Position numbers and translations under genes: made by a program. From NCBI GenBank assembly GCA_964370855.1, contig CAYJMF010000130.1:1-11795 (forward strand): DNA of 11,795 nucleotides, given 5' to 3'. Source of the DNA: JAKLKS01 sp964370855. GTDB lineage: Bacteria > Planctomycetota > JAJSAM01 > JAKLKS01. Below the pieces are notes generated by a model. It ran no database searches. It saw only the letters and a list, made by a program, of their open reading frames with translations, and had not been told where the DNA came from. How positions within the stretch are numbered: the first letter of the stretch is position 1; each line of letters opens with the position of its first letter. Below, in pieces: positions 1 to 10,971 of this stretch.

Positions 1-459
1 GGGGGCCGGGGCGCCGTGCGGCGGGGGGGGGGCGCCGGTTGGGGGGGGGCCGGGCCGGGCGCGCCCCGGCCGGGACCCTTCCGAAACGGGCGCGTAGGAA
101 CGTCAAAGGCAGGAGATCCGTTCGATTCCCCGTTTCCGGGAAGGGGGGCGGCGTTCATCCCTCGTGCCTTGAACCACCGGAACCCCGGAGGTTGCGCGCC
201 GTCCCCCAGGATCCATGTCCCCGATCCCGGAGATTCCCCCGCGGCGCCAGAGGACGTCCCGAATTCACCTCCTTTCCAACGGTCCTGTTGGCAGCGCCCC
301 CCGCGCGGGGGGGGGGGCTCTTTGTGGGGGGTACCGGCGCGCGGGTGGCGGGCAGCGCCCGGGGACCACCCGCACGAACCCGCGAAGACCACATTTCACC
401 CCCTCCTCACCGCGATTTGATGGCCCCCCGGCTCCGGGGACGGAGAATGTCCCGAATCC
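1..459. other. Intergenic leader with no supported gene
   Basis: I see no credible coding sequence here. The open frames that cross it are short, run in several overlapping frames and have no recognisable protein content. The first 60 bases are dominated by runs of 9-10 G and GGGCC units that could form a G-quadruplex on the + strand. The remainder is less G/C-saturated than the genes, as expected for non-coding DNA. It holds a small hairpin (CCAAC/GTTGG, 276-291), a C6-GCGC-G6 palindrome (297-312) followed by more G, three near copies of a 13-nt motif (215, 254 and 447) and a weak promoter-like box at 416. The upstream neighbour lies outside the window. Confidence 0.6.
416..421 (+). promoter_or_regulatory. 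Weak -10-like box upstream of the kinase gene
   Basis: TTTGAT matches the bacterial -10 consensus TATAAT at four of six positions and sits 44 nt before the kinase ATG. A poor -35-like TTCACC lies at 395-400, with a 15-nt spacer. It is listed mainly because better boxes (TATGAT at 4788 and TATAAT at 6729) sit at a similar distance before the first gene of the other two units. Alone it would not be convincing. Confidence 0.25.
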
Positions 460-4740
<4,281 letters not shown>

Positions 4741-4747
4741 TCCCCCG

Positions 4748-4764
4748 GACCCGGCACACGGGTC
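4748..4764 (+). terminator. Possible terminator hairpin after the kinase gene
   Basis: GACCCG and CGGGTC form a perfect 6-bp stem around the loop GCACA, starting 7 nt after the kinase stop. One G-T wobble can extend it. A pyrimidine tract (T, C, T, then eight C) follows rather than a real T run, so as an intrinsic terminator it is weak. Its place between the kinase gene and a fresh -10-like box at 4788 supports a transcript boundary here. Confidence 0.4.
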
Positions 4765-4787
4765 TCCCCCCCCGGACGCCCCCGGGC

Positions 4788-4793
4788 TATGAT
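4788..4793 (+). promoter_or_regulatory. -10-like box TATGAT before the HATPase/phosphatase pair
   Basis: TATGAT matches TATAAT at five of six positions in an otherwise A/T-poor 85-nt gap, 38 nt before the ATG at 4826. No -35 match is found 16-18 nt upstream; that stretch is mostly C. It would give a leader of roughly 25 nt. This is a motif match only; start-site mapping is needed to prove a promoter. Confidence 0.45.
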
Positions 4794-4825
4794 GGGCGCC
4801 CGCCCCGGTGGGGGCCGGAGGGACC

Positions 4826-5332
4826 ATGCCTCAGGAGCAGCCCGCGATGCGACCGCATGCCGAGGTCAGGGAGGGGGACCCCTTCGACTGGTTCCTCCGG
4901 ATTCCCAACCGCCTCGACCTCGTCCACGCGGTGCGGGGCCTCGCGCGCTCGACCTGCGAGGCCCGCGGGATGGACATGGAGGAGATGCAGGAGGTGCTCC
5001 TCGTGCTGACGGAGGTGGTGAACAACGCCATCGAGCACGTGGAGGGCCGCGGGCCCGGCGGCTACCACGAGGTGGACGTGCAGTTCGGCATCACCCCGGG
5101 ATCGAAGGAGGGCGTGGTCGTGGCCCGGGTCGTGGACGAGGGCGAGGGCGGGATCGGCCAGGATGACTTCGATCGGGCCGCGGCCCCGGACCTCGGGAAC
5201 GACCGCGGCCGGGGCCTGTTCCTCGTCCGGGCCTACGTGGACGAGCTGCAGGTCTCCGGGATCCGGGGCGTCGGCACCGAGGTCCGATTCTCGAAGAAGG
5301 TCCGGCTGGGCGTGGAAGGGGGGACGGAATGA
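4826..5332 (+). CDS. RsbW-like ATP-binding protein (HATPase_c_2, anti-sigma/serine kinase family)
   Basis: A 168-residue single-domain GHKL ATPase of the RsbW/SpoIIAB type. Relatives bind a sigma factor or other target and phosphorylate a STAS-domain antagonist. Visible Bergerat-fold motifs are the N box EVVNNAIEH (E63, N66/N67), the G1 box DEGEGG (D104, G106, G108) and the G2 box GRGLFLVRAYVDEL (from G128). The chain has no histidine-kinase dimerisation helix or membrane segment, and its length fits stand-alone RsbW proteins. The ATG at 4826 follows GGAGGG (4817-4822) by only 3 nt. The in-frame ATG at 4847 has AGGAG at a better 9-nt spacing (4833-4837) and would give 161 residues, so the start is not certain. 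The stop overlaps the next gene's ATG, tying its output to the phosphatase. No STAS antagonist or sigma factor is in view, so the binding target is unknown. Confidence 0.85.
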   Translation: MPQEQPAMRPHAEVREGDPFDWFLRIPNRLDLVHAVRGLARSTCEARGMDMEEMQEVLLVLTEVVNNAIEHVEGRGPGGYHEVDVQFGITPGSKEGVVVARVVDEGEGGIGQDDFDRAAAPDLGNDRGRGLFLVRAYVDELQVSGIRGVGTEVRFSKKVRLGVEGGTE

Positions 5333-6663
5333 CCATCCGCCGCGATACCGGGATCGTTCTCCCCGGCGACGACGGGGCGAGGCGAGGGGACACCTTCGCG
5401 GACTTCCTCACCGGGGACGCGACCCGCGATTCCCGCAACGTCAACATCCTCCTCCAGACCATCGCCGCCGTGAACAGCAACCTCGAGCTGGAGCCCCTCA
5501 TCGTCAACGTCGTGGACCTGACCCTGGAGCTGACGGGAGCGGAGCGGGGCATCCTGCTGCTGTTCGAGGGGGAGCACCTGAAGGTGCGCATGGCGCGGGA
5601 CGCCCGGCGCCGCAACCTCCCGCCCAACATCTCCTTCTCCCACTCCGTCCCGGCGAAGGTCGCGCGGGAGGGGCGGGCCATCTGCCTGCTGGACGCCGCC
5701 GCCCAGGGGGCCATGAACCTCGGCCAGTCCATCGCCGACCTCAAGCTGCTGACGGTGATGTGCGTACCGCTGCGCGTGAAGGACCGGATCATCGGCTGCC
5801 TCTACGTGGACTCCCACGTGACGAGCAAGGAGTTCTCCAACGCCGACCTGACCCTGCTCAACGCGCTCGCCTACCAGGTCGCCATCACCCTCGACAACGC
5901 CCGGCTCCTCGAGCACTACGTCGAGAAGCAGAGGATCCAGCAGGGGCTGTTCATCGCGCGGGACATCCAGCGCGCGCTCCTCCCCCCGGGCCCCCTCCAG
6001 GTGGCGAACTTCGACGTGCACGGCGTCTCCGTGGGCTGCGAGGAGACCAGCGGCGACTACTTCGACTACATCCGGCTCTCCGACGACCGCGTGGGCCTCG
6101 TGGTGGGGGACGTGGCGGGCCACGGCATCGGGGCCGCCATGTTCATGGCCACCGCCCGGGCCCTCCTGCGGGCCTTCCTCTACGCCAACCAGGACCCCGC
6201 CGTCACCCTCGCGAACCTCAACGACTTCCTGAGCGAGGACATGGAGACGGGGCGGTTCATGACGCTGTTCTACGCCGACCTCGACCCCGCCTCCCGCTCC
6301 TTCCGCTACGTGCGGGCGGGGCACAACCCGCCCCTGGTCTACCGCCGGGCCGCGGACCGCTTCGAGGAGCTCGAGGCGCCGGGGGTGGCCCTGGGGATGG
6401 TCCGCGGATTCCGGTACAAGGCGTCGGAGACGGTGCGCATGGAGCCCGGGGACATCCTATTCCTCTACACCGACGGCATCGTCGAGACCATGAACGCCGC
6501 CAAGGACCAGTACGGGGTGGAGAGGGCCGGGGAGCTGGTGCGCCGCCACCGGGACCGCCCGGCGCGGGAGATCTGCGACGCGCTCCGGGCCGACGTGGAC
6601 GCCTTCGGGAACCACGAGCCGCAGCAGGACGACCTGACGATGATCGTCGCCCGGGCGAAGTAG
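5329..6663 (+). CDS. GAF-domain SpoIIE/PP2C-type serine phosphatase (RsbU-like)
   Basis: A 444-residue soluble phosphatase. Residues about 25-200 form a GAF sensor domain (an NVNILLQTIAAVNSNLELEP start, then a VPLRVKDRIIGCLYVDS strand pair), which in this family binds small molecules or senses redox or light. A linker helix ending in ARDIQRALLP (D212) leads to the SpoIIE/PP2C domain. Its metal-site acidic motifs are present: GDYFDY (D243), GDVAGHGIGAA (D261), AGHNPP, YTDGIVE (D382) and QQDDLTMIV (D434, D435). The catalytic site therefore looks intact. By family it would dephosphorylate a phospho-STAS protein, opposing the RsbW-like kinase just upstream, with which its ATG overlaps by 4 nt (ATGA). 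That overlap implies one transcript and translational coupling. No response-regulator, PAS or membrane domain is seen. The GAF ligand cannot be told from sequence. Confidence 0.92.
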   Translation: MTIRRDTGIVLPGDDGARRGDTFADFLTGDATRDSRNVNILLQTIAAVNSNLELEPLIVNVVDLTLELTGAERGILLLFEGEHLKVRMARDARRRNLPPNISFSHSVPAKVAREGRAICLLDAAAQGAMNLGQSIADLKLLTVMCVPLRVKDRIIGCLYVDSHVTSKEFSNADLTLLNALAYQVAITLDNARLLEHYVEKQRIQQGLFIARDIQRALLPPGPLQVANFDVHGVSVGCEETSGDYFDYIRLSDDRVGLVVGDVAGHGIGAAMFMATARALLRAFLYANQDPAVTLANLNDFLSEDMETGRFMTLFYADLDPASRSFRYVRAGHNPPLVYRRAADRFEELEAPGVALGMVRGFRYKASETVRMEPGDILFLYTDGIVETMNAAKDQYGVERAGELVRRHRDRPAREICDALRADVDAFGNHEPQQDDLTMIVARAK

Positions 6664-6669
6664 GGGCCG

Positions 6670-6689
6670 GGCGGCGGTCCGCCGCCTTT
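6670..6689 (+). terminator. Likely intrinsic terminator after the phosphatase gene
   Basis: An 8-nt arm at 6670-6677 (GGCGGCGG) is the exact reverse complement of 6679-6686 (CCGCCGCC) around a single central T. As a real hairpin this means about 7 bp with a 3-nt loop. It begins 6 nt after the TAG stop and is followed by TTT and a C/T-rich run. The T run is short, but GC strength and position between two units fit a terminator. Confidence 0.55.
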
Positions 6690-6707
6690 CCTCCCCTCCA
6701 ACGCTCG

Positions 6708-6724
6708 CCCGCCGCGGGGGCGGG
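6708..6724 (+). promoter_or_regulatory. Inverted repeat just upstream of the liv -10 box (possible operator)
   Basis: CCCGCC (6708-6713) and GGCGGG (6719-6724) are perfect inverted arms separated by GCGGG. The repeat ends 4 nt before the TATAAT box and covers where a -35 element would sit. It could be a protein-binding site or only a chance GC-rich palindrome. Confidence 0.3.
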
Positions 6725-6728
6725 GACC

Positions 6729-6734
6729 TATAAT
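6729..6734 (+). promoter_or_regulatory. -10 box TATAAT of the liv operon
   Basis: A perfect TATAAT stands out in a G/C-saturated gap, 45 nt before the livJ start codon. No -35 consensus is visible 16-18 nt upstream (the area is ACGCTCGCCC and GC repeats), so it may depend on an activator or on a sigma factor that tolerates a poor -35. Its position after a terminator-like hairpin makes it the best promoter candidate in the window. Confidence 0.6.
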
Positions 6735-6773
6735 CCGCCCGTCGCCGGCCTCGACTCCTGGGAGGGAACCCCC

Positions 6774-7955
6774 TTGCGCCATCTCGCCGCCGCCGCCGCC
6801 GCCCTGGCCCTGTTCCTCGCGGGCTGCAACGGGAGTTCCGGGACGACCCCGGGGACGGGGGGAGGCGGGGGCGGCGGGGGCGGCGGGGGCGGGGACTCCG
6901 CCGCCGCCGGCCCCGTGAAGATCGGCGTGGCCGGGCCCATCACGGGGGGGCAGGCGAAGAACGGGCAGGACCTGAAGGAGGGCTCCCTCCTCGCCGTGGA
7001 GGAGTGGAACGCGAAGGGCGGCGTCCTCGGGCGGACCATCGAGCTCGTGGTGCGCGACGACGAGGCCCTCGACAAGAACGCCACCACCGTGGCCCAGGAC
7101 CTCGTGAACGCCGGCGTGGTCGGGGTCGTCGGCCACTTCAACTCCGGGTGCACCATCCCCGCCTCGGAGACGTACCACGGGGCGGGCATCGTCACCATCA
7201 CGCCGGCCTCGACGAACACCTACGTCACGGACCGCAAGTACCCGGACGTCTTCCGGGTCTGCGGCCGCGACGACCAGCAGGGGAGGACCGCGGCCTACTT
7301 CATCTCCGACGTCATGAAGGCGAAGAAGGTGGCGGTCTACGACGACAAGACCGCCTACGGGAAGGGGCTCGCCGACGAGTGCGCGAAGAACCTCGAGGGG
7401 CGCGTCGAGGTCGTCATCCGCGAGGGCTTCGACGCCACGGAGCGGAACTTCCGCCCCTACCTCACGAAGCTGAAGGACGCCGGCGTGGACATCTGGTACT
7501 TCGGGGGGATCTACGAGCAGGCGGCCCCCATGCTCATCCAGGCGTCCCAGCTCGGCATCAAGGCGCCCATGATGAGCGGGGACGGGGTCCACGGGTACCA
7601 GGCCGACTTCATCGACAAGGTCGGGGCCGCCGCCAACGGGACCCTGACGACCTTTCCCGACACGACCTCCAACCCCGGCTACGCGGAGTTCGTGAAGAAG
7701 TACAGGGCCCGGTTCAACGCCGAGCCCGGCCCCTACGCCATCTACTCCTACGCCTCCGCCCACATCCTCCTCGAGGGGGTGAAGGCGGCGGGGTCCGCGG
7801 AAGGGGCGAAGGTGGCGGCCGCCGTCCACGCGGGGACCTTCGACACCCCCCTCGGCCCCATCTCCTTCGACGAGCGCGGCGACGTGAAGGCCCTCGACTA
7901 CTACAAGGTCTGGGTCGTCCGGGACGGGAAGCACGTCCTCAGCGGTCCGAAGTAG
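6774..7955 (+). CDS. livJ: Branched-chain amino-acid ABC transporter substrate-binding lipoprotein (LivJ-type)
   Basis: A 393-residue binding protein for the ABC importer encoded downstream. By family it captures leucine/isoleucine/valine or a related small amino acid or amide. The TTG start at 6774 is chosen because GGAGGG (6761-6766) lies 7 nt upstream and a full lipoprotein signal follows at once: a hydrophobic alanine/leucine core and lipobox LAGC, with C18 as the lipidated residue. A linker of twelve glycines (residues 29-40) joins this to a periplasmic-binding-protein type I fold starting at VKIGVAGPITG. LIV-family signatures include GGVLGRTIELVVRDDEA, VVGHFNSGCTIPAS (C126), VTITPAST, FRVCGRDDQQG (C163) and YFGGIYEQAAP. 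The frame stays open far upstream to 5163, but that part is a shadow of the phosphatase gene. The ligand cannot be fixed without structure or assay. The lipid anchor would hold the protein at a membrane rather than leave it free in the periplasm. Confidence 0.92.
   Translation: MRHLAAAAAALALFLAGCNGSSGTTPGTGGGGGGGGGGGGDSAAAGPVKIGVAGPITGGQAKNGQDLKEGSLLAVEEWNAKGGVLGRTIELVVRDDEALDKNATTVAQDLVNAGVVGVVGHFNSGCTIPASETYHGAGIVTITPASTNTYVTDRKYPDVFRVCGRDDQQGRTAAYFISDVMKAKKVAVYDDKTAYGKGLADECAKNLEGRVEVVIREGFDATERNFRPYLTKLKDAGVDIWYFGGIYEQAAPMLIQASQLGIKAPMMSGDGVHGYQADFIDKVGAAANGTLTTFPDTTSNPGYAEFVKKYRARFNAEPGPYAIYSYASAHILLEGVKAAGSAEGAKVAAAVHAGTFDTPLGPISFDERGDVKALDYYKVWVVRDGKHVLSGPK
6864..6890 (+). repeat. 9-nt tandem repeat encoding part of the LivJ glycine linker
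   Basis: Three exact copies of the unit GGCGGGGGC lie head to tail, in frame with livJ, each coding for three glycines. The flanking codons are also glycine (6858-6893 in all). Loss or gain of one unit would change linker length by three residues without a frameshift. The G-runs of 4-6 bases between 6851 and 6894 could also form a G-quadruplex in the coding strand and mRNA. Confidence 0.8.
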
Positions 7956-7976
7956 ACAGCGGGGGACCGGCGCCCC

Positions 7977-8903
7977 GTGCTCCAGTCGCTCCTGACGGGC
8001 CTGGTGCAGGGGTCGATCTACGCCATCATCGCCCTCGGGTACACGATGGTGTACGGCATCCTCGTCCTCATCAACTTCGCCCACGGCGAGATCCTGATGA
8101 TCGGGGCCTACGCCAGCGTCCTCGTCTACGCCGCCCTCACCTTCGCGGGCACGACGGCCACCCTCGGGGTCCTCCCCTGCCTGGCCGTCGCCCTGCTGGC
8201 GGCCATGGCCGTGGCGGGGCTCTACGGGTACTCCCTGGAGCGGGTCGCCTACCGGCCCCTCCGCCATGCGCCGGCCCTCTCGCCGCTCATCAGCGCCATC
8301 GGGATGTCGATCTTCCTCCAGAACTACGTGAGGCTCGCGCAGGGGTCGGCGCCGGTCTACTTCCCGGCCCACACGGCGGAGTACCGCGCGGTCTTCGGCG
8401 AGGCCAACAACCTGGAGGTGGGCGGCGTCCTCGTGACGCCGCTGGACCTCTTCATCCTCGTCCTCTGCGTGCTCCTCATGGTCGGCCTGTACGCCTTCGT
8501 CCAGACCACCCGCCTCGGCAAGGCCATGCGCGCCACGAGCATGGACAAGACCATGGCGGGGCTCGTGGGGATCTCCGTGGACCGGGTCATCTCCGTCACC
8601 TTCGTGATCGGGTCGGTGCTGGCCGCCGTGGCGGGACTGCTGCTGGCGCTCTACACGACCCAGGCCAAGTTCGACATGGGCTTCATGGCGGGGATGAAGG
8701 CCTTCACGGCGGCGGTGCTGGGCGGCATCGGGAACCTGCGCGGGGCCATGGTGGGGGGGATCCTGCTGGGTCTCGCGGAGAGCGTCGGCATCCAGCTCCT
8801 CGGGGCGGACTACAAGGAGGTCTACGCCTTCGTGGTGCTGCTCGTGGTCCTCGTCGTGCGCCCTCGCGGGATCATGGGCGAGCGCGTGGCGGAGAAGGTC
8901 TGA
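7977..8903 (+). CDS. livH: Branched-chain amino-acid ABC transporter permease LivH
   Basis: A 308-residue inner-membrane permease, about the usual LivH length (close to 300). Several hydrophobic helices are evident. The N-terminal region has the family hallmark QGSIYAIIALGYTMVYGI followed by INFAHGE (residues 32-38). The cytoplasmic coupling segment RLGKAMRATSMDKTMAGLVG (from R179) and the helix VTFVIGSVLAAVAGLLLALY match LivH proteins that dock onto the LivF/LivG ATPases. The C-terminus VVLVVRPRGIMGE is typical. It would pair with LivM to form the membrane channel. The GTG start lies 21 nt after the livJ stop. A weak GGGGGA at 7961-7966 is 10 nt before it, and no better start exists before the first hydrophobic helix. 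Its stop overlaps the livM ATG by one base (TGATG). Confidence 0.95.
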   Translation: MLQSLLTGLVQGSIYAIIALGYTMVYGILVLINFAHGEILMIGAYASVLVYAALTFAGTTATLGVLPCLAVALLAAMAVAGLYGYSLERVAYRPLRHAPALSPLISAIGMSIFLQNYVRLAQGSAPVYFPAHTAEYRAVFGEANNLEVGGVLVTPLDLFILVLCVLLMVGLYAFVQTTRLGKAMRATSMDKTMAGLVGISVDRVISVTFVIGSVLAAVAGLLLALYTTQAKFDMGFMAGMKAFTAAVLGGIGNLRGAMVGGILLGLAESVGIQLLGADYKEVYAFVVLLVVLVVRPRGIMGERVAEKV

Positions 8904-10204
8904 TGGAGCTCCTCCGCCGCCTCCGCCGCGTCGTCCTCGCCTCCCTCGCGGCGGTGATCGTCTCCTGGCCGCTGGTGGGCTTCACGGCCACGGCGGAGAA
9001 GGGGGCCCTCTTCTCCCTCGGGGGGGCGCTGCGCATCGGCCTCGTGACCCTCGGGGTGGGAACGGCCTACTCCCTCTGGCTCTCCCTCTGGAGCCTCGTC
9101 CCCGGGGGCGGCGGGGAGAGGGTGCGGAGGGCGGTCCTCTCCCGGCCCCGTGCGGGCGCCGCGCTGCTGGCGGCCCTCGTCCTGTTCCTCGCCGCGGTCC
9201 CCCTCTTCGCCACCCGCGGGTGGACCTCCAACCTCGCCGAGACCCTGGTCTTCGCCACCATCGCCCTGGGTCTCAACATCTCCATGGGCATGGCGGGGCT
9301 GCTCGTCCTCGGCCACGCCGCCTTCTGGGCCGTCGGGGCCTACACCTTCTCGATGCTGGCGGTCCACCTCCAGTGGAACTTCTGGGTCGCCTTCCCCGCG
9401 GCGGGCGCGGCGGCTGCGCTGGCGGGCCTGGTGGTGGGCCTCCCCGCGCTGCGGCTTCGCGGGGACTACCTCGCCATCGTGACGCTGGGCTTCGGCGAGG
9501 CGGTCCGCTGGGTCATCAAGAACGAGGGGAGGTACACCGGGGGGGACGCCGGCATCCCCGGCTCCGAGGTCCCCGGCGACATCCGCGCCGTCCACGGGCC
9601 CGCCTGGCTCTGGCAGCCCCGCACCGTGGACGACTGCTACTGGTTCGCCCTCGGGCTCCTCGTGCTCTGCGTCGCCTGCGTCTCCCTCCTCTCCCGCTCC
9701 CGCTTCGGGAGGGCGCTCTTCGCGCTCCGGGAGGACGAGACGGCGGCCAAGTGCATGGGCATCGACACGGTCCGGGTGAAGCTCATCGCCTTCACGGCGT
9801 CGGCCTTCTGGGCGGGGCTCGCCGGGGTCGTGCACCCGATCTTCCGCGGGCAGATCACGCCGCAGCTCTTCGACTTCAACGCCAGCGTCCTCTTCGTCGC
9901 CATGGTGGTGCTCGGCGGGCTCGGATCCATCCCCGGCTCCATCCTCGGCGCAGCGGTGCTCTTCATCCTGCCCCAGGTCCTCCGCGACAAGTTCCCCGCG
10001 GTGCAGGAGTACCGGATGCTCATCTTCGGCGCCGTCCTGACGGCCGTGATGGTGGTCCGGCCCGAGGGGCTCTTCGGGGGGGCCCGGGCGCGGGGCGGGG
10101 GCGGGGAAGGGGAGGGGAAGGGGGACGGTGTCCCGGGAGGGGAGGTCCCCGCGGGATCGGCCCCGGGACCGGCGTCGGGGCCGGCGCCGGGGGGTGCGGC
10201 GTGA
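8903..10204 (+). CDS. livM: Branched-chain amino-acid ABC transporter permease LivM
   Basis: A 433-residue permease, partner of LivH. The ATG overlaps the livH stop by one base and has GGAG at 8891-8894 with 8-nt spacing. About 100 N-terminal residues with extra hydrophobic segments precede the conserved core, as in the roughly 425-residue E. coli LivM, whose N-terminal extension is a separate DUF. The core carries GLNISMGMAGLLVLGHAAF (about 123-141), LRLRGDYLAIVTLGFGEAVR, the coupling loop RFGRALFALREDETAAKCMGI and the end region MVVRPEGLFGG. After that comes an odd tail of about 42 residues (from about 392) made almost only of Gly, Ala, Pro, Glu and a few Lys/Arg. It has no family match that I recognise and is probably disordered. 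The DNA for the tail is very G-rich, and the livG start overlaps the livM stop by 4 nt. Confidence 0.93.
   Translation: MELLRRLRRVVLASLAAVIVSWPLVGFTATAEKGALFSLGGALRIGLVTLGVGTAYSLWLSLWSLVPGGGGERVRRAVLSRPRAGAALLAALVLFLAAVPLFATRGWTSNLAETLVFATIALGLNISMGMAGLLVLGHAAFWAVGAYTFSMLAVHLQWNFWVAFPAAGAAAALAGLVVGLPALRLRGDYLAIVTLGFGEAVRWVIKNEGRYTGGDAGIPGSEVPGDIRAVHGPAWLWQPRTVDDCYWFALGLLVLCVACVSLLSRSRFGRALFALREDETAAKCMGIDTVRVKLIAFTASAFWAGLAGVVHPIFRGQITPQLFDFNASVLFVAMVVLGGLGSIPGSILGAAVLFILPQVLRDKFPAVQEYRMLIFGAVLTAVMVVRPEGLFGGARARGGGGEGEGKGDGVPGGEVPAGSAPGPASGPAPGGAA
10092..10124 (+). other. Strong G-quadruplex motif at the end of livM
   Basis: Six runs of four or five G (10092-10095, 10097-10101, 10103-10106, 10109-10112, 10114-10117 and 10120-10124) are separated by only one or two bases (C, A or AA). 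This far exceeds the usual four-run definition of a G-quadruplex. It lies on the coding strand, so the mRNA carries it as well, about 76 nt before the livG start codon. Folding in the cell is not shown. Confidence 0.7.
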
Positions 10205-10971
10205 CCCCGCTCCTCGAGGCCCGCTCCGTCACCAAGACCTTCGGCGGACTCACGGCCGTGGGGAACGTCTCCTGCTCCGTGGAGCCCGGCGCGATCACCG
10301 CCATCATCGGGCCCAACGGGGCGGGGAAGACGACCTTCTTCAACTGCATCACCGGGGTGGGGCCGGCGACCTCCGGGGTGATCCGCTTCGAGGGGCGGGA
10401 GGTGACGCGCCTGAAGCCCCACCGGGTGACGCGCCTCGGCATGGCGCGGACCTTCCAGAACATCCGGCTCTTCCAGAACATGACGGCCCTCGAGAACGTG
10501 GTGACGGGCCACGACTGCCGGAAGTCCTCGGGGATCGTGGCGAGCCTCCTGCGCACGCCGGCCATGCGGGAGGAGGAGCGGGCCTCGCGGGAGCTGGCGT
10601 CGGAACTGCTCGACTTCGTGGGCCTCGGCGCGCACCGGTACGACCTCGCGCGGAGCCTCCCCTACGGCGCGCAGCGCCGTCTCGAGATCGCCCGCGCCAT
10701 GGCGACGCAGCCCCGGCTGCTCCTCCTCGACGAGCCCGCCGCGGGCATGAACCCCCGGGAGTCCCTGGAACTGGTGGAGCTCATCCGGCGCATCTCCGGG
10801 CGGGGGCTGACGGTCATCCTCATCGAGCACCACATGAGGGTGGTGATGTCCATCTCGAGCCACGTCATCGTGCTCGACCACGGGGAGAAAATAGCCGACG
10901 GGACGCCGGCGGAGGTGCGGGCCGACCCCGCGGTGATCGAGGCCTACCTCGGCAGGGAGGACGTCTCGTGA
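10201..10971 (+). CDS. livG: Branched-chain amino-acid ABC transporter ATP-binding protein LivG
   Basis: A 256-residue ABC ATPase that powers import with LivF. Motifs in order: A-loop region TKTFGG, Walker A GPNGAGKTT (37-45), Q-loop TFQN (Q86), the LivG-type signature LPYGAQRRLEIARA (153-166) in place of the classical LSGGQ, Walker B LLLLDEP (D177, E178), D-loop AAGMNP and H-loop histidine H210 in IEHHM. The segment ARTFQNIRLFQNMTALENV and the end IEAYLGRE are typical of LivG. All catalytic residues appear intact. The GTG start forms a GTGA overlap with the livM stop, and no clear purine Shine-Dalgarno is seen beyond a G-run at 10189-10194, so re-initiation by ribosomes finishing livM is likely. 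AAA and ATA codons side by side at 10888-10893 are rare here. The stop overlaps the livF GTG. Confidence 0.95.
   Translation: MTPLLEARSVTKTFGGLTAVGNVSCSVEPGAITAIIGPNGAGKTTFFNCITGVGPATSGVIRFEGREVTRLKPHRVTRLGMARTFQNIRLFQNMTALENVVTGHDCRKSSGIVASLLRTPAMREEERASRELASELLDFVGLGAHRYDLARSLPYGAQRRLEIARAMATQPRLLLLDEPAAGMNPRESLELVELIRRISGRGLTVILIEHHMRVVMSISSHVIVLDHGEKIADGTPAEVRADPAVIEAYLGREDVS

Noticed and set aside
112..142. tRNA-like GTTCGATTCC (T-loop consensus)
   Set aside because: The flanking bases do not form a 5-bp T stem (ATCCG against CCCCG), and no anticodon arm or acceptor stem can be built around it.
4808..4825. GTG start at 4808 for the RsbW-like gene
   Set aside because: No Shine-Dalgarno lies before it, and it falls in the loop of a small GCCCC/GGGGC hairpin; ATG at 4826 or 4847 fits better.
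5163..6773. Upstream extension of the livJ frame
   Set aside because: It is a shadow of the HATPase and phosphatase genes; the lipoprotein signal and GGAGGG place the true start at TTG 6774.
6851..6894. Possible frameshift in the livJ G-rich tract
   Set aside because: Signal peptide before and binding-protein fold after are in the same frame, so the tract is in phase as given.
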